Assembly (NCBI RefSeq): GCF_027409185.1
Contig: NC_084469.1
Coordinates: 103,293,835-103,357,834, forward strand
Length of the DNA: 64,000 bases
Source: Cynocephalus volans
Lineage: Eukaryota > Chordata > Mammalia > Dermoptera > Cynocephalidae
Reading direction: 5' to 3'
The notes beneath the pieces are model-generated. The model made no database searches, was not told where the DNA came from, and saw only the letters and a program-made list of their open reading frames with translations. How positions within the stretch are numbered: the stretch's first letter is position 1; every line of letters starts with the position of its first letter. This document shows positions 39,776 to 51,394 of the stretch, piece after piece. The position numbers were made by a program, and so were the translations under genes.

Positions 39776-40740
39776 TTCAAAGTTACAGGTAGATAGGAAG
39801 AATAAGTTGTGGTATTCTAGACTGACTATAGCTAATAATATTATATCATATATTTCTAAATAGCTAGAAAAGAAGATCTTGACATGATCACACAAAGAAA
39901 AGATAAATATTTAGGAGATGAATATGCTACCCATCCTAAGCAAATCGTTGTACAATATATGCATGTATTAAAAGAACACACTGTATGCCACAAATATATA
40001 CAATAAAGAAATTTAAAACAACTGATCAAAAGTGACAACTCTACATCTAGACCAATTGTAATAAAACTTATAGAATACCAAAACAGAGATGAATTTGAGA
40101 TCCTCAAAGGAACAACAATTATATAGTCAGCTGACATTGCATGCCAGAAGGCAGAGAATCACATCTTCAATATACTGATTTGAAAAAATAATAAAGTCAA
40201 CATTGCATTAAAGACACTTTTTTTTTTTTTTTGCAGCTGGCTGATACAGGGATCTGAACCCTTGATCTTGGTGTTATAACCCATGCTCGTACCAAATGAG
40301 CTAACCAATCAGCCCTAAAAACACTTTTTAAGAACACAGTGATGGATCTCTGCACAGGCCAGCCAAACAATTAAAAACAAAAAAAACCCCACAGTGAAAT
40401 GAACATATTTCATATTTTCAGGCAAATAAAAACTGAGAATTTACCACCAAGAGAACCTCATCAAAAGAAATTCTAAAGGATATGCACTGAGTAGCAAAAA
40501 GTAATCCCAGATGAGGCCTGAGATCCAAGAAGGAATTTTGAACAAAAAGAGTGGTAAACATAGGTAAATCTAAGAGAACATTGAATTTAAAAACAATAGT
40601 GACAATACAAAATATCGTCTACCTTAAGCGAATCAATGTACAGTATATGCATGTACTGAAACAACACACTGTAGCCCACAAAGATGTACAAATAAATGTT
40701 ACAATCTTTTAAAAATGGTAATAATGCAATGTATTGTGTG
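39776..40740 (+). repeat. L1 3'-UTR-like fragments
   Basis: ATGCATGTATTAAAAGAACA, CTGTATGCCACAAATATATA and a second similar block near 40630-40700 resemble L1 3' UTR ends. Boundaries are uncertain. Confidence 0.4.
40222..40316 (-). repeat. t-SINE monomer
   Basis: Reverse monomer flanked by AAAGACACTTTTT and AAAAACACTTTTT. Confidence 0.85.
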
Positions 40741-41153
40741 GTTGAGAAGTAAACAAGCTAGAACTATTTTTTATATTTTTAATTAATTAATTAATTTTTA
40801 ATGGACGAAAATTATATATATTTATGTTTTACAACATGATGTTTTGATATTTGTATTCATTGTGGAATGGTTAAATCCAGGTACTTAACATATTCATTAC
40901 CTCACATGCTTATAAATTTTTTGTGGCGAGAACACAAAGTCCGCTCTCTTAGCAAGTTTCAAGGATACAATATATTGGTATCAATTATAGTCACTACGAT
41001 ATGTAATAGATGTCTTCAGCTTATTCCTCCCATCTCCCCGAAATTTTGCATCGTTTGACTGACATCTCCCCAACCCCCCCACCCCCAGCCGCTGGTAACC
41101 ACCATTCTACTCTCTGCTTCTGTGAGTTTAACGTTTTCAGATTCCACACTGAT

Positions 41154-41546
41154 AATGTTTGGATGTGTTGTCCCCGCTAAACTCATGTGGAAATGATCCC
41201 CAATGTGGCAGTGCTGGAAGCTGTTTGAGTCATGGGGGCAGGTCCCTCATGAATGGATTAATGCTCTCCCTGGGGGGAGAGGCCTGAGTGAGATCTCCTC
41301 TATTAGTTCCTGTGAGAGCTGGCTATTTAAAAGACCCTGGCGACTTCTCTCTTTCTCTTGCTTCCTCTCACCATGGATCTGCTTGTACCCACTGGCTACC
41401 TGTTGCTTTCCACCATGAGTAGAAGCAGCCTGAGGCCCGTGCCAGATGCAGCTGTCCCAGAATCATAAGCCAAATAAACCTCTGTTCTTTATAAATTACC
41501 CAGTCTCAGGTATTCTGTTATAGCAACACAAACGGACTAATACACA
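41154..41546 (+). mobile_element. MaLR/MST-type solo LTR, copy 2
   Basis: Same family and orientation as 32285-32690. Ends GCAACACAAACGGACTAATACA. Inserted into L1 with ACAC-type flanks. No internal genes. Confidence 0.6.
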
Positions 41547-41710
41547 CATATAAGTGAGATCCTGTGGTATTTGTCTTTCTGTGCCTGGCTTATTTCACTT
41601 AGCATAATGTCCTCCAGGGTCAGCCATGTTGTCACAAATAACAGGATTTCCTTCTTTTTTAAGACTGAATAGTACTCTGTTGTGTATGTATGCCATGTTT
41701 TCTCCCTCTC

Positions 41711-41809
41711 TTTTTTTGATTTTTGGCGGCTGACCATTATGGGGATCTGAATCCTTGACCTTGATATTACAACACTGCACTCTAACCAAGTGAGCTAACT
41801 GGCCAGCCT
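41711..41809 (-). repeat. t-SINE monomer
   Basis: Reverse monomer inserted in L1, ending ACTGGCCAGCC. Confidence 0.85.
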
Positions 41810-42595
41810 GATTCCCACATCTTCTTTATCCATTTATCCACTGATGAACATTTAGGTTCCTTGCATAGCTTAGCTATTGTAAATAGTGCTGCAATGAACC
41901 TGAGAGTCCAGATATTTCTTTGCTGCTTTGCCTCCCATGGATTTGTCACCCCTTTTCCCCTGGGTGACAGAGCCACAAAAGATTACTCAAAGCCCATCTC
42001 TTCTGAGCAGTGAGAAGCCTCAAAAAGGGGTTAATGTCCCAGAATCCTCAAGAGTGAGGCATTCCTTCCATTTGGGAAATTAACCACCAATTGGGGTTCT
42101 CTTCCTGCATTTATTCTCTAGACCAAGAAATTACAGGAAGAGACATAGGTGGGTTTTTGTTAAGTACAGTTTAGCAAGTTTAACAATAGAAGCTGGTAAC
42201 ATTCAGTAAGTCAAGCAAGGTGACGTTCTGTAATGCAATTTGCAACAAAGGCTTAATTTTAGCAAACATTCTCTTCTTATTGAAATTTCCCAGGATCTTT
42301 ACATATCAACCAGTAACTTGTCTGTCTTTGAGCCAGCAACCTTGCTGTGTTACAATTCTTATCTTACAACAGAGACTCAATAGCCTGGGGAAAATTTCCT
42401 GTCCTTTGCAAGGTCAATATTTGAAACTGTAAGGCTTTGGAAAACCAGGCCCTGTGAAGTACATTTGCTTTATGAATCCTCTACATTTCTTCAAGATACT
42501 GATATTTCCTTTGGTTATATACCCAGAAGTGGGATTGATGGATTACAGAATTTTTTTTTTTTTTTTTAGGTTTAAATGCCTAGAACTAATTTTTA

Positions 42596-42793
42596 TTTTT
42601 TGTTTATTTTTATTTATCTTTATTTATTTTTTTAAAAGATGACCAGTAAGGGGATTCTTAACCCTTGATTTGGTAGTGTCAGCTCCATGCTCTCCCAAGT
42701 GAGCTAACCGGCCATCCCTATATAGGGATCTGAACTGGTGGCCTTGGCGTTATCAGCACCGCACTCTCCCAAGTGAGCCAGGGGCTGGCCCTG
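42596..42793 (-). repeat. t-SINE dimer
   Basis: Reverse dimer with TTTA-rich tail and perfect TAGAACTAATTTTTA duplications (42581-42595 and 42794-42808). Confidence 0.95.
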
Positions 42794-42808
42794 TAGAACT
42801 AATTTTTA

Positions 42809-43400
42809 AAACGGTACTTTTGGTGGCCAGAGATCAGGAATTGTTTCCCCGGCATTGAGTATAGCCAGACATTAGGGACTTAGCAGTATAGAAAACAGAA
42901 CCAATCTGTGACATTTGCATCACGCTGGGGATGCAACACAAGAAACATAATTTTACAAATAATCATATGCTCGACTCAGGGCAAGTGCTTGAAGGCAGAG
43001 TAGACATCAATGGGCTGGACCCTGGGGGGATCTTCCTTCCCCCTAAAATGATGATTCAGGAGAGACCTGAAGCAGGAACTGTCCATAAGGCAAAGGCGGG
43101 GACAGGGTGGGGACTGTGTGAAGGCAGCCGAATGGTTGGCATGAAAATGAAGATTTTGAGCTTGCAAGATACTGCACGTCACCTGTGGTCTTCCACTTGC
43201 CATCTGCTCTCCCCAAACAGCTGAACTTGTGCATCTGGGTGCGCCTGGCTGGCTCTGTTTGCATTCAAAGCCAAGTGCAGGTGTGTGGTACTATGTGCAC
43301 AGCTGACAGCTTGTGGGGGAGGTCTGCTGATTGTTTCGTTTTGTTCCAAGGACGAAGTCGTGCTTCAGTGAACACACATGGATAAGAAGCAAACTGAAGG
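42809..43400. other. Spacer without recognised feature
   Basis: Mixed-composition sequence. Short ORFs on both strands have no recognisable protein. Confidence 0.35.
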
Positions 43401-43493
43401 GCTTGCCGCTTAGCTCACTTGAGAGCATGGTGCTGGTAACATCCGGTTACGGGTTCGGATCCCCATACCAGCTGGCTGCCAATAAAACAAAAA
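43401..43493 (+). repeat. t-SINE monomer
   Basis: CTTAGCTCACTTGAGAGCAT head, GGGTTCGGATCCCC B box, AATAAAACAAAAA tail. Confidence 0.8.
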
Positions 43494-43514
43494 CCAACTT
43501 GAGCATCACTGTGG

Positions 43515-43945
43515 TTTTAGTCCGTTTCTATTACTTATAACAAAATACCTGGAACTGGGAAATTCATAAAGAAAACAAAATTTATTGCTTACAGTTTCTG
43601 AGGCTAGGAAATCCAAAGTCCATCTGGTGGTGGCAACAGTGACCTGGGGTCTCACATTGCAAGATGGTGGAAGCAGAGAGAGCAGAGAGACAGACAGACT
43701 CTCCCCTCTCTCTTCTTTTAAAGCCCTCAGAACAACACTCATGATCACTGTTTTTAATCCATTCACGACTGCATGGTCCTACAGTCCAATCACCTCCCCC
43801 AAACCCCACCACCTTTCAATTACCATAACAGGATTTCCCACCCTCCCAACAGTCACAGTGGGGGCCAAGTTTCTAATACATAAAACTTGAGAGACACAAT
43901 TCAAGCTTCAGTGAGTTTTGGGGGGACGTAATTCAATCCACTACA
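43515..43945 (-). mobile_element. MaLR-type solo LTR (relic)
   Basis: Related to 26617 and 28188: TTTTAGTCCGTTTCTATTAC, CACCTTTCAATTACCATAAC, CAAGTTTCTAATACATAAAA. Confidence 0.5.
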
Positions 43946-44038
43946 ACTGTCATCTCTGAACACGACACGTGTCTGTTGTTTATAGAATTTTGGATACTTT
44001 CTGTAGTCTTACAGAATTTCTCACTTAAAAATCTTTTC

Positions 44039-44210
44039 TCAGGGGCCGGCCCATGGCTTACTTGGGAAAGTGTGGTGCTGATAACACCAAGGCCACGGGT
44101 TTGGATCCCTATATAGGGATGGCTGATTAGCTCACTTGGGTGAGCGTGGTGCTGACAACACCAAGTCAAGGGTTAAGATCCCCTTGCCTGTCATCTTTAA
44201 AAAAAAAAAC
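44039..44210 (+). repeat. t-SINE dimer
   Basis: Full dimer between AAAAATCTTTTC duplications (44027-44038 and 44211-44222). Confidence 0.93.
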
Positions 44211-44211
44211 A

Positions 44212-44430
44212 AAAATCTTTTCCCAACATCACCTATCATTAGGGAAATGCAAATCGAAACCACAATGAGATACCACTTCACACCCATTAGCACGGCTATT
44301 AATAACCACACAGCAAAACCCAAAATGACAAGTGTTGGCGAGAACACAGACGTTGAGCGCTGCTGTGCAAGGGTAAAATGGAGCAGCCACGGCAGAAAAG
44401 TCTGGTAGAAATGTCCTAAGGCAGACGTGA
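44212..44430 (+). repeat. L1 ORF2 3'-part fragment
   Basis: TCATTAGGGAAATGCAAATC, AAACCACAATGAGATACCAC and ACAAGTGTTGGCGAGAACAC are typical sense L1 text. Confidence 0.55.
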
Positions 44431-44544
44431 ATGTCCATGAGCTGAGAGCAGACATCTGACTCACGCTTCAGTAATCCTCCTCACCTAATGAACAGCTTTC
44501 AGATTCTAAACAGAGTGACATTGATTGCTTAGGTGGATTTATGT

Positions 44545-45070
44545 ATTTGACTAGTGTTTACTGAGCACCTATAACATATGAGGTGCTGTTACGGACACAC
44601 AGGATACATCAATGAACAAAACAAAGGCCCCTGCTGTCTCAGAGCTCAAATGATAGCACAGGCAGTGATGAGGGGACAAGAGGAACAGAGGAGACAGACG
44701 GACTGTTGGCATAGTAACAATGCTATTGGTGTGTTAGGAAGGGAGAGTGCTATAGAAAAATAGGAAAGCAAAGGAAGGGGGGGTGGGGAGAGCTTAGTGC
44801 TGGAGGAAGAGCTGTAATGCTAAATAGGGGAATCAGAGAAGGTGAGGTTGGAGGAAAGGTCTGAAGTGGGAGGGAGGAGTCATATGGATATCTGGGTAGG
44901 GGATGCTCTAGGCAGAGCAAAGAGCAGGTGCAAAGGCCCTGTGGCAGCCCCGTGCCTGGCAGTTTGGAGGAGCAGTGAGACCAGCCTCGCTGGAGCAAGG
45001 AAGTGAGTGACTAAGGACTGGAGGAGGTGAAGGTGGGGCCTGTGGGCTGCAGTAAAGACTTCAGTTTAGG
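44545..45070 (+). repeat. Old LINE (L2/CR1-like) fragment
   Basis: GTTTACTGAGCACCTATAAC, CATCAATGAACAAAACAAAG and GCAGGTGCAAAGGCCCTGTG follow the order of old LINE text. Class moderately sure, family not. Confidence 0.45.
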
Positions 45071-45504
45071 TCAATATGGCCACTGGCCCAGGAAAATTCC
45101 AGAAGCAAGAAATGCTGTCTTTACCTTGCATAAGAAAAAATAGTTTGTGGTTTCTTCCAGTTCCTTCTGTTGGAAATTTTAAGTATAAAGAAAAAGTAAG
45201 TCCAGGCTTTTAGGGGAGTCTGGCGTAGCACAGCAGGCAACTTTGCAATGTTTGGTAAGACCACAACAAAGGGATCCGCAGATGATCACTAAATGGAAAA
45301 CCAGCCATCAAGCTGCTGAAAGACCAGCTTTTCTTCCCTCCTGGCAGTAATGACTGCGCATGCTCACTGCCTTGCTGCATGGCTGGCGCTTTTATGATTC
45401 CATTGTGTCACAGGGGACGCGGCATTGATCTCAGAAGGGTCAATGACAAGAGCATCATGATGGGCACCTCCACGTCATCTCGATTTTGAAACAGCCCCTA
45501 AATA
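45071..45504. other. Spacer before the SEPTIN7 retrocopy
   Basis: No nameable element. 47148-47270 is the continuation of the same pre-insertion sequence on the other side of the retrocopy. Confidence 0.4.
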
Positions 45505-45520
45505 CAGATGTCATGATCTT

Positions 45521-47131
45521 TTTTTTTTTTTAACCTTCCAGAGTCCTTTTATTTCAGAATATCCTGTAAACAATCAAACCACCAGAACATGATTATACAA
45601 CAGTAAAATGTTCTCTTGAATTAAACCAAAGATATCTGTTCAATAAAAAAAAAGAAAAAGAAAAAGAAAACATAGGAAAGGTACTTAGAGCTGTTACTTT
45701 CTAAGTACACAACACCCTAGACAATTCAAGGTATCTTCATCTCCATCAAGAACAACAACAAAAGGGGCCAGCCCGTGGCTCACTCAGGAGAGTGCGGTGC
45801 TGATAACACCAAGGCCACGGGTTCGGATCCCTACATAGGGGTGGCCGGTTAGCTCACTGGAAGAGCATGGTGCTGACAACACCAAGTCAAGGGTTAAGAT
45901 CCCCTTACCAGTCATCTTTATATGGGAAAAATAAATAAAATAAAATATGTTGCTAAGCTTCCCAGTTTGCTTTCTCATCTTCAGACTGATGACGTTTTTC
46001 TTCTAATTCCTTGGCTGTGCTTCCAAATTCTTTTTCATTTGCTCATGGCGCCGCTGGAGCTCCGCTTCAGAGTCCTTCAGTTTTTGAACTTTTTCTTTGA
46101 CCTTCATCTCAAACACCTGGTCCATCTCCATCTCCATCTTCTTCATCTTAGCTACACGCTCCCTCCTTTCTTCCTCCATCTGTGCCAGTGGGTTCTTAGT
46201 AAGCTGCCCTTTATGCTTGTTGTTATCAACTCCATTGTAAGTCACAGCTGCCAGTTTTCTGCTTCTGTAGTTCTCCTAGTGTACATTACTGGTAACATCT
46301 TTCAAGTCCTGCATGTGTGTTCTTATCAACATATTTCTTAGAATTGTAAAATCACAATGCTCACCATTTTCAACTTCAGCAACACCCCAAGGATATTGCC
46401 TTCCTCTAACCCTTTTGCCATTAACTTCAATGATAGTATTACCACCTACCACAGCAAGAGGTAAACGGTCCTTTATCTTTTTAACAAGCTTATTTTCTTC
46501 TTCATCATCTGTTCCTGGAAATTCATATATTTTAATTTTATGTCCTTGGATTTCTTTCATTATCTGTTTTTTAAACTGTTGGCATTCCTCCGGTGTGAGC
46601 GTGTTTGCTTTGGCAATAAGTGGGATGATATTCACTTTTTCATGCAAACGCTTCATAAACTCAATATCCAATGGTCTAAGTCCATGTCCTGAAGGAGCAA
46701 TGAAGTTTAAACAACACTGCGCCCTGCTATCAGGCATCTGACGTCTGTTCACTCTCGATTCTGCATTTAGGTAGTGCTCAAATTTACTATCAATGTAGTC
46801 GATAACAGGCTGCCAGCAATTACTATTATCCACTGCATCTCCAAATCCTGGGGTATCAACTATTGTGATTAAACTTTGGATTGTTCCACCTGTACAGTCT
46901 TTTTTATTCTATGGGAAGGACCTGGATCCTCTGGAGAACAGCAATCTGTGAGGAATAATAAGTTGATTAATGTTGACTTTCCCAGTCCAGATTCACCTAC
47001 CACCATAAGTGTGAATTCAAACCCTCTCGTCACCAGTTTTCTGTATACTTGATTTGGGAAATTGGAAAATCCCACAGAGCCTTCAAGGTTCTTCTGTTGA
47101 GCTACCATGGTGCTGCTGCTGACGCTCCTCC
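45521..47131 (-). pseudogene. SEPTIN7P: SEPTIN7 processed pseudogene, 5'-truncated
   Basis: Intronless copy of septin 7 (GTP-binding filament protein) on the minus strand. Three blocks match it: 46869-47131 (from about residue 11, with P-loop GESGLGKS), 46276-46860 ([11 protein letters not shown] in place of AKAD, C-terminal GTPase core) and 45960-46245 (coiled coil rich in [18 protein letters not shown]). A deletion of about 27 bases after EQSKV shifts the frame, and further stops follow. AATAAA (complement of 45548-45553) and a poly(A) (T run at 45519-45531) mark the 3' end. Perfect 16-bp duplications CAGATGTCATGATCTT lie at 45505-45520 and 47132-47147. A t-SINE dimer is inserted at 45764-45945. 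Not expected to be functional. Confidence 0.95.
45764..45945 (+). repeat. t-SINE dimer inside the SEPTIN7 retrocopy
   Basis: Full dimer near the end of the coiled-coil coding region, so it is younger than the retrocopy. Tail is AAAAATAAATAAAATAAAAT. Confidence 0.92.
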
Positions 47132-47334
47132 CAGATGTCATGATCTTGATCAGATGAAAATAGCCTCCCGGATTTTCCAGGGCAACCATATAAGCAGGAC
47201 CGATTCCTCCCATTTGGAGATTCGCCACATCTCCTAGCTGACACCTGAGGTTGGTGTAAGGACCTCCCCAGGTAGGGATCAGCAGTGGTTACCTGGATGA
47301 TCTGGAGTTATTGCCATTTATAGGACTTTTAAAA

Positions 47335-48245
47335 CAATTGTCAAATACACATAACATAAAATTTACCTCCTTAACCATTTAAAAAATACAAAACATTAAA
47401 TTTACCATCTTAACCATTTTAAGTGTCCAGTTCAGTGGCATAAAGAGCTTTCACGCTGTTGTGCGGCCACCACCACCATCATCTCCAGAACTTTGGCATC
47501 TCCCCACACTGAAACTCTGTCCCCATTAAACACTCACTCCCCGTCCCCCTCCCCAGCCCCTGGCACCCCCCATTCTACTTTCTGTCTGTGGGTCTGACGA
47601 CTCTAGGGGACTCCTATCAGTGAAATCATGCAGTATTTTTGTTCCTTTTGTGACTGGCTTGTCTCAGTGAGACTAATGTCCTCCAGTTTCATCCACGTTG
47701 TCTCATATGTCAGAATTATCTTCCTTTTTAGGGCTGAATAATATTCCATTGTGTGCATAGACCACATTTTGTTTATCCATTCGTCCCTCAATGGACACCT
47801 GGGCTGCTTCCACCTTTTGGCTATTGTGAATAATGCTGCTATGAACATGGGTGTACAAATATCTTGTTGAGACCCTGCTTTTAAATCTTTTGGGTAGTTA
47901 CCCAGAGGTGGATTGCTAGATCACATGATAATTGTATTTTCCATTTTTGAGGAATCACCACACTGTCTTCCACAGGAACTGCACCATTTTAAATTCCCAC
48001 TAACTGTGCACAAGGGTTCTATTTTCTCCACATCCTTGCCAACACTTTTTTTTTTTCTTTTTGGCAGCTGGCCAGTACAGGGATCGAACCCAGGACCTTG
48101 GTGTTATCAGCACTGCACTCTAACCAACTGAGATGACTGGCCAGCCCTTTTTTTTTTTTTTTTTTTTTTAATAATAGCAATCTTAATGGGTGTGAGGTGG
48201 TTGCCCCTTATGAATTTTAAGAGACTTATTCTGCTTTCATAGGAG
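47335..48245 (-). repeat. Old L1 3' end
   Basis: Antisense L1 text in order: ACCATTTTAAGTGTCCAGTT, TTTTGGCTATTGTGAATAAT, AACTGTGCACAAGGGTTCTA. Split by the SINE at 48046. Confidence 0.6.
48046..48147 (-). repeat. t-SINE monomer
   Basis: Poly-T and reverse monomer, ending ACTGGCCAGCCC, followed by another T run. Confidence 0.88.
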
Positions 48246-48260
48246 TGTATCTCAAGTTTA

Positions 48261-48407
48261 TTTATTTATTTATTTTTTGTCTTTTTCGTGACTGGCACTC
48301 AGCCAGTGAGTGCACCGGTCATTCCTATGTAGGATCCGAACCCGCGGCGGGAGCGTCGCCGCGCTCCCAAGCGCAGCACTCTACCGAGTGCGCCACGGGC
48401 TCGGCCC
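48261..48407 (-). repeat. t-SINE, hairpin-bearing GC-rich subfamily
   Basis: Best-preserved member: on its own strand GGGAGCG CGGCGA CGCTCCC sits in the anticodon-arm position, followed by the GGTTCGGATCC B box. Perfect TATCTCAAGTTTA duplications (48248-48260 and 48408-48420). Confidence 0.93.
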
Positions 48408-48420
48408 TATCTCAAGTTTA

Positions 48421-49017
48421 TAAAGTCACTAGAAGGATTGGTGAGCAGCCCAGGGAATAGTAACAGCCAGATTAATCCAGGACAGCGAGACATTTCCCCT
48501 GGGAGAAGCAGACCCACTGAGTCCCAGGCTGCCTTCTGATGGGCACTTGGTAGAGACAGCTTCTCGTTGCTTCAGTTCAGGGTTGGACAACCTGTTCTGC
48601 GACAATCTCACAGATGCCACTCCCAGGCTTAATTTGCACTTAGAATGAGGTCAGTACAGGCAAGGGAGGAGAGCTACAAGGAGGGGTAAAGAGGACGTGG
48701 ACAAAAGGGGCTGGTGGGACAGACACTTGGTGTTGTGGATCCCCTTGTGCTCCAGGGTCCCTTTGCCATGAGTGTGTGAACCTACGCAAACCTGGGGCTG
48801 GGGTGACCAGTCTTTCCTGCTATGGCCCTCCCATAAACAGGTCAAGGTCAAAGGATGGTTGGAAGGTAACTTAAATCAGTGTCCCCTCCAAGTGGAGTCG
48901 TTAAGTATGTTAACCACCCGGCACCACTCCCAGAGTACCCCCAACCAGGAAAGCTTGCCTCAGCCTCAGTGTCCACAGTTTTTATTTGAGGTCTGTCACA
49001 TGGACATAATTGGCTAC
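48421..49017. other. Spacer without recognised feature
   Basis: Mixed-composition sequence with no gene or nameable repeat. Confidence 0.35.
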
Positions 49018-49054
49018 ATCATGCTCTCCCAAGTGAGCTAACTGGTCAGCCCCC
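49018..49054 (-). repeat. t-SINE head fragment
   Basis: CTCCCAAGTGAGCTAACTGG and CAGCCCC only; the tail side is missing. Confidence 0.5.
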
Positions 49055-49615
49055 GCTGTCGTGATGATTACTCTTCATGAAAACTCAAAGTATCATAATT
49101 CAGAACTAGTGTCTTAGAAGAGCTTAATAAACTCAAACTAAAATAAAGCATTCTATAGTTAAACACCTATGAAATTGATGACAAGTGTGGGTAGTAAAGT
49201 TTCCACCTGTAGTTGGTGGAAGTGGAATATTTTAATGTAAATGTAATGTGCCATACTGGTTATTTGTTGAGTTCTGTTAACACCACAGCTGCCTGCTGAA
49301 AAACATCCATCACCCTGGGTTTCTAACTTGGAAGGACTACTTCCTGTTTTCCACACTATACATCTCAGTGCTGGATTTGGGGAAATTGTTTTTCTGTGAG
49401 GCCAGTAAGTCATATTTCACAAATAAATGCATGTTTGGTTAATAAATCAGCAATTCCTTGTTCCAAGGAAGAGCTGAAGATCATACTGAAAAAGCATTCA
49501 CCTTGCAGTGGCAGCTGAAGAGGATGTATTTTACATTTTCATGTACTGGACTCAGGTGAGCTTTTTATTTCAAGCCCTCAAAGTCAAGTCAAAGAGAGGA
49601 ATCCATTTGCCTCTG
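49055..49615. other. Spacer without recognised feature
   Basis: No gene, RNA or repeat I can support. Confidence 0.35.
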
Positions 49616-49617
49616 TG

Positions 49618-50065
49618 ATGGTTCATTTTATGTGCCAACTTGACTAGGCTATGCTGACCAGTTGTTTGGTCAAACACCGGTCTAGATGTTGCTTGAAGGT
49701 ATTTTTTCAGACATGATTAACATTTAAATCAGTCCATGCTGAGTTAAGCAGATTCACTTCCATTATGTGGGTGGGCCTCATCTAATCAGTTGAAGGTCTT
49801 ATGCACAAAGGCTGACACTGACATTCCTGAAGAAGAAATTTTGAAGACTGCAGCACAGAAACCCTGCATGAGTTTCCAGCCTGCTGCCCTACGGAATTTG
49901 GACTCAAGACTGCAACAACTCTTACCTGAACTTCCAGCTTATTGGTTTGCTCTACAGATTAGATTTTGGATTCGCTAGTCCCTAAAATTACATGAGCCAA
50001 TTCCTCAAAATTGATGTCTCTATCTCCTACTGATTCTGTTTCTCTGGAGAACCCTGACTAACACA
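49618..50065 (+). mobile_element. ERV-type solo LTR-like element
   Basis: Starts TGATGGTTCATTTTATGTGC and ends CTCTGGAGAACCCTGACTAA CACA, with TG...CA termini and GTGGGTGGGCCTCATCTAAT inside. A familiar mammalian LTR; I do not assign the family. Confidence 0.5.
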
Positions 50066-50134
50066 CCCTCTGTGCAAGTGAGATCACTGGGGAAGGTCAC
50101 CACTATTCAGTGTGAAACTCCTATGTAATAAGGT

Positions 50135-50350
50135 ATATATACTTATATTTGTTTATCTATTCATCTGCTGATGGGCATATGGGCTGTTTCAATCTTTTGG
50201 CTATTGTGAATAGTGCAGCAGCAATGAACATTCACTTACAAGTATTTGAGTACCTGTTTAAAATTCTTTTGGTTTATAACACCAAGTTCAAGGGTTTGGA
50301 TCTCCTTATGAGCCAGCTGCCAAAAAAAAAAAAAAAATGCTTTTGGGTAG
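50135..50350 (-). repeat. Old L1 3'-end piece
   Basis: TTTTGGCTATTGTGAATAGT and GGGTAGTTACCTAGGA, split by the t-SINE at 50273. Confidence 0.45.
50273..50337 (+). repeat. t-SINE, 5'-truncated
   Basis: GTTTATAACACCAAGTTCAA, B box, A tail. TTCTTTTGG and TGCTTTTGG flank it. Confidence 0.75.
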
Positions 50351-50699
50351 TTACCTAGGATGTAGATGGTTTTTTAAAGGCATTAGATTGGAAGCCAAGA
50401 AAGTGAATGTGGAATAGAGGATCAAGGTCCTGGGGCAGTTCATTATTAAGAGGTATGGGTGAAGAGGAAGTAGCTGCAAAGGACGCTGGAAAGAGCAGCT
50501 AAGAGGGTGGGAAGAAACCCAGGAGAGTGGTGCCCTGGAAGACAAGTGAGGAGACTAAGGAGGGAAGTCAAGGAAGGCGAAGATGCAAACTGATCCTTGG
50601 ATTCAGTGGCAAGGAGGTCCCTGTAACCTTGAAAAGTGATTTCAGTGAATTAGGAAAGGCCCGAAAGGAGTAAGTTTAATGGAAATCAGAAAGGACCTA
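50351..50699. other. Old-repeat-like spacer
   Basis: Purine-rich text similar in style to the old LINE fragment at 44545, but I cannot assign it. No gene seen. Confidence 0.3.
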
Positions 50700-51210
50700 A
50701 ATAAATGGAGAGACATACCATGTTCATGAACTGGAAGACTTAATATTGTCAAGATATCTATTCTCCTCCAATTGATATACAGATTCAATGCAATTCCAAT
50801 CAAAACCCCATCATGTTTTTGGTAGAAATTGACAAGTTGATTCTAAAATTTACACAGAAATTCAAAGGATCTAGAGAAGCCAAATAATTTGAAAAAAGAA
50901 CAAAGTTGGAGGACTTACACCACTTGATTTCAAGACTTACAAAGAGCTACAGTAATCAGGATAGTGTCATCTTGGCCTAAGGGCAGACATAGAAATCAAT
51001 GAGCAGAACAGAGTCCAAAAACAGACCTACACTTAAACAGTCAATTGATTTTTGACAAAAGTGTCAAGGTAATTCAATGGGGAAGTGGACAGTCTGGAAC
51101 AATTGGCTATCCACATGGAAAACAATGAACTTAATCCTTACCTCATACCATACACAAAAATGAACTCGAAATGTATCCTAGACATAAATATAAGCACTTA
51201 AGACATCAGT
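50700..51210 (+). repeat. L1 ORF2 fragment
   Basis: CAATGCAATTCCAATCAAAA, TTACAAAGAGCTACAGTAAT and CAATTGATTTTTGACAAAAG are sense L1 ORF2 text. Frame lost. Confidence 0.6.
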
Positions 51211-51394
51211 TTTGTTCAAACAGGGATTCCAATGTACAGACAAGAATCACTGGTCTACAGGATTGTTCCTGACAGGCATCTCATCCTTAAAACCAAAAGA
51301 GGACTATTAATCCTTCCCTGCCACTTTCCATGTTCCCATCATCTCAGTTGCACAGAGAGCCTGATTTTTCCTTTTTTTCTGATTTTTTAAAAAA

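Larger units (their letters stand above)
40745..42545 (-). repeat. L1 3' end, interrupted
   Basis: Antisense L1 3' UTR and ORF2 end: AACATGATGTTTTGATATTT, TTATTTCACTTAGCATAATG, ACCCAGAAGTGGGATTGATG. Broken by an LTR (41154), a t-SINE (41711) and unassigned sequence at about 42000-42480. Confidence 0.5.

Noticed and set aside
46276-46833. 185-codon septin ORF as a functional gene
   Set aside because: It is the middle of a frameshifted, intronless, 5'-truncated retrocopy with poly(A) and duplications.
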